DNA of 6,348 nt from Planctomycetota bacterium (lineage in GTDB: Bacteria > Planctomycetota > Phycisphaerae > Phycisphaerales > SM1A02): the NCBI GenBank assembly GCA_027295365.1, contig JAPULD010000507.1, positions 1 to 6,348 of the forward strand. The letters run 5' to 3'. Positions 5,622-6,348 of the stretch are shown here, in pieces. Position numbers and translations under genes: made by a program. The notes below the pieces were generated by a model, which did not search any database, was not told where the DNA came from, and saw nothing but the letters and a program-made list of their open reading frames with translations. Position 1 is the first letter of the stretch. Every line of letters begins with the position of its first letter.

Positions 5622-6348
5622 ATGATCAATCAACGACGAACGTTTGGCGGCCTTTCGTGCATCTTGATCGCCACCGGTTTGTTCACCGGTTGCGAATCAT
5701 CACCCGATGCTGGAACGACTATCATGGAAGGGGTCAATCTCGGCGCCATGTCGGCTCCCGACGAATCGCCCATCAGTGAGGCATTGCGTCGCGCTGATTA
5801 CGCAATCCAGGAGATCGTCGAAATCCCGGATGGCCAGCGATCGTTTGATAACACGATCGGCGCGATCGACGATCTGTTCGCAAGATTGGGCCAGGACACC
5901 GACCTGGTGGCGTTCCTCGCGTATGTCTCGCCCGATGCTTCGGTTCGCGAAACCGGCGAAAGGGCCGAGGTCGATGTGGGCAACTGGCTGGTCGATTTCA
6001 GCAAGCGTGAGGATCTGTACAACGCAGTCATGGCCTACGCCGCCTCGAAGCCAGAGCTTGAAGGCGAACAGCAACGCCTGCTAAAACATCTGCTGCGCGA
6101 CTATCGCCGAGCGGGTATGGATCTCACCCAGGCCCAGCGTGACGAACTGACCACGATCGAGAAGGAAATCATTCGACTCAGTCTCGATTTCGAGCGATTC
6201 ATTCGTGAGGACGCCACTCGTATTCCCCTCACGCGTGATGAGCTGGAAGGCATGAGCGATGAATATCTCGCCACGCTGCCCCGCTCGGGCGAACTCTACC
6301 TCATGGGCATGTCCTACCCCGAGTTTCTTCCCGTCATGGACCAATGCG
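5622..6348 (+). CDS. N-terminal part of an M3-family oligopeptidase lipoprotein (incomplete at window end)
   Basis: An ATG at 5622, with AAGGAA (5609-5614) eight bases upstream, opens a frame of 242 codons that leaves the window. The start MINQRRTFGG plus a hydrophobic run ends in FTGC with Cys24, a lipoprotein signal peptide. The -3 Phe is unusual for a lipobox but tolerated, so lipid attachment is likely rather than certain. From about residue 55 the sequence is helical and resembles the N-terminal part of thimet-type M3 metallopeptidases: LLKHLLRDYRRAGMDLTQ, then a helix like LTTIEKEIIRLSLDFERFI, then REDATRIPLTRDELEGMSD. The zinc-binding HEXXH would lie near residue 450-500, beyond the window, so catalysis cannot be checked. 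It probably degrades short peptides at the cell envelope. The 39-base gap after the isomerase, without a T-tailed terminator, suggests co-transcription. Confidence 0.85.
   Translation, partial: MINQRRTFGGLSCILIATGLFTGCESSPDAGTTIMEGVNLGAMSAPDESPISEALRRADYAIQEIVEIPDGQRSFDNTIGAIDDLFARLGQDTDLVAFLAYVSPDASVRETGERAEVDVGNWLVDFSKREDLYNAVMAYAASKPELEGEQQRLLKHLLRDYRRAGMDLTQAQRDELTTIEKEIIRLSLDFERFIREDATRIPLTRDELEGMSDEYLATLPRSGELYLMGMSYPEFLPVMDQC

Noticed and set aside
4593..5633. Minus-strand open frame of 346 codons across the isomerase
   Set aside because: It is the antisense of the signal-peptide, PepSY and FKBP coding region; the plus-strand protein has clear motifs, while this one is a Gly/Arg/Asp-rich shadow.

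Overview
The window looks like chromosomal DNA of a free-living, moderately GC-rich, Gram-negative bacterium. The coding style, a WLEM-type ATP synthase beta subunit, a secreted Mip-type FKBP, an M3 peptidase lipoprotein and a bacterial LURP-one/scramblase-like gene fit Planctomycetota (perhaps Phycisphaerae-like). That placement is inference from general resemblance. No mobile element, CRISPR array, tRNA or rRNA was recognised.

Layout. (1) Bases 1-107, minus strand: the first 35 codons of an unidentified gene. (2) Bases 108-261: a short divergent control region with a TTGACA promoter candidate. (3) Bases 262-1125, plus strand: one reading frame with a good ribosome binding site. It reads as a membrane-anchored LURP-one/scramblase-like (Tubby-like fold) protein but carries two in-frame TAG codons, at 385 and 649, with protein-like sequence continuing through both. 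(4) Bases 1126-1602: a gap without a recognisable gene. (5) Bases 1603-3045: a complete atpD (F1 ATP synthase beta subunit) standing alone and closed by a very strong intrinsic terminator at 3071-3106. (6) Bases 3252-4181, minus strand: an uncharacterised alpha/beta-hydrolase. (7) Bases 4182-4886: a 705-base gap holding a perfect AT-only palindrome. (8) Bases 4887-5582, plus strand: an exported PepSY-FKBP fusion peptidyl-prolyl isomerase. (9) Bases 5622-6348, plus strand: the first 242 codons of a lipoprotein resembling M3-family oligopeptidases, 39 bases behind the isomerase and probably co-transcribed with it.

How the genes relate. atpD is an energy-metabolism gene detached from the other ATP synthase genes, at least within this window. 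The isomerase and peptidase form a plausible cell-envelope protein-folding and peptide-turnover pair. The hydrolase and the TAG-interrupted gene have no obvious functional link to their neighbours.

The observation most worth following is the TAG-interrupted gene. It has no frameshift, and both stops are TAG. An 11-bp imperfect stem-loop starts one base after the second TAG. A recent pseudogene is the conservative reading; amber readthrough or recoding is the testable alternative.
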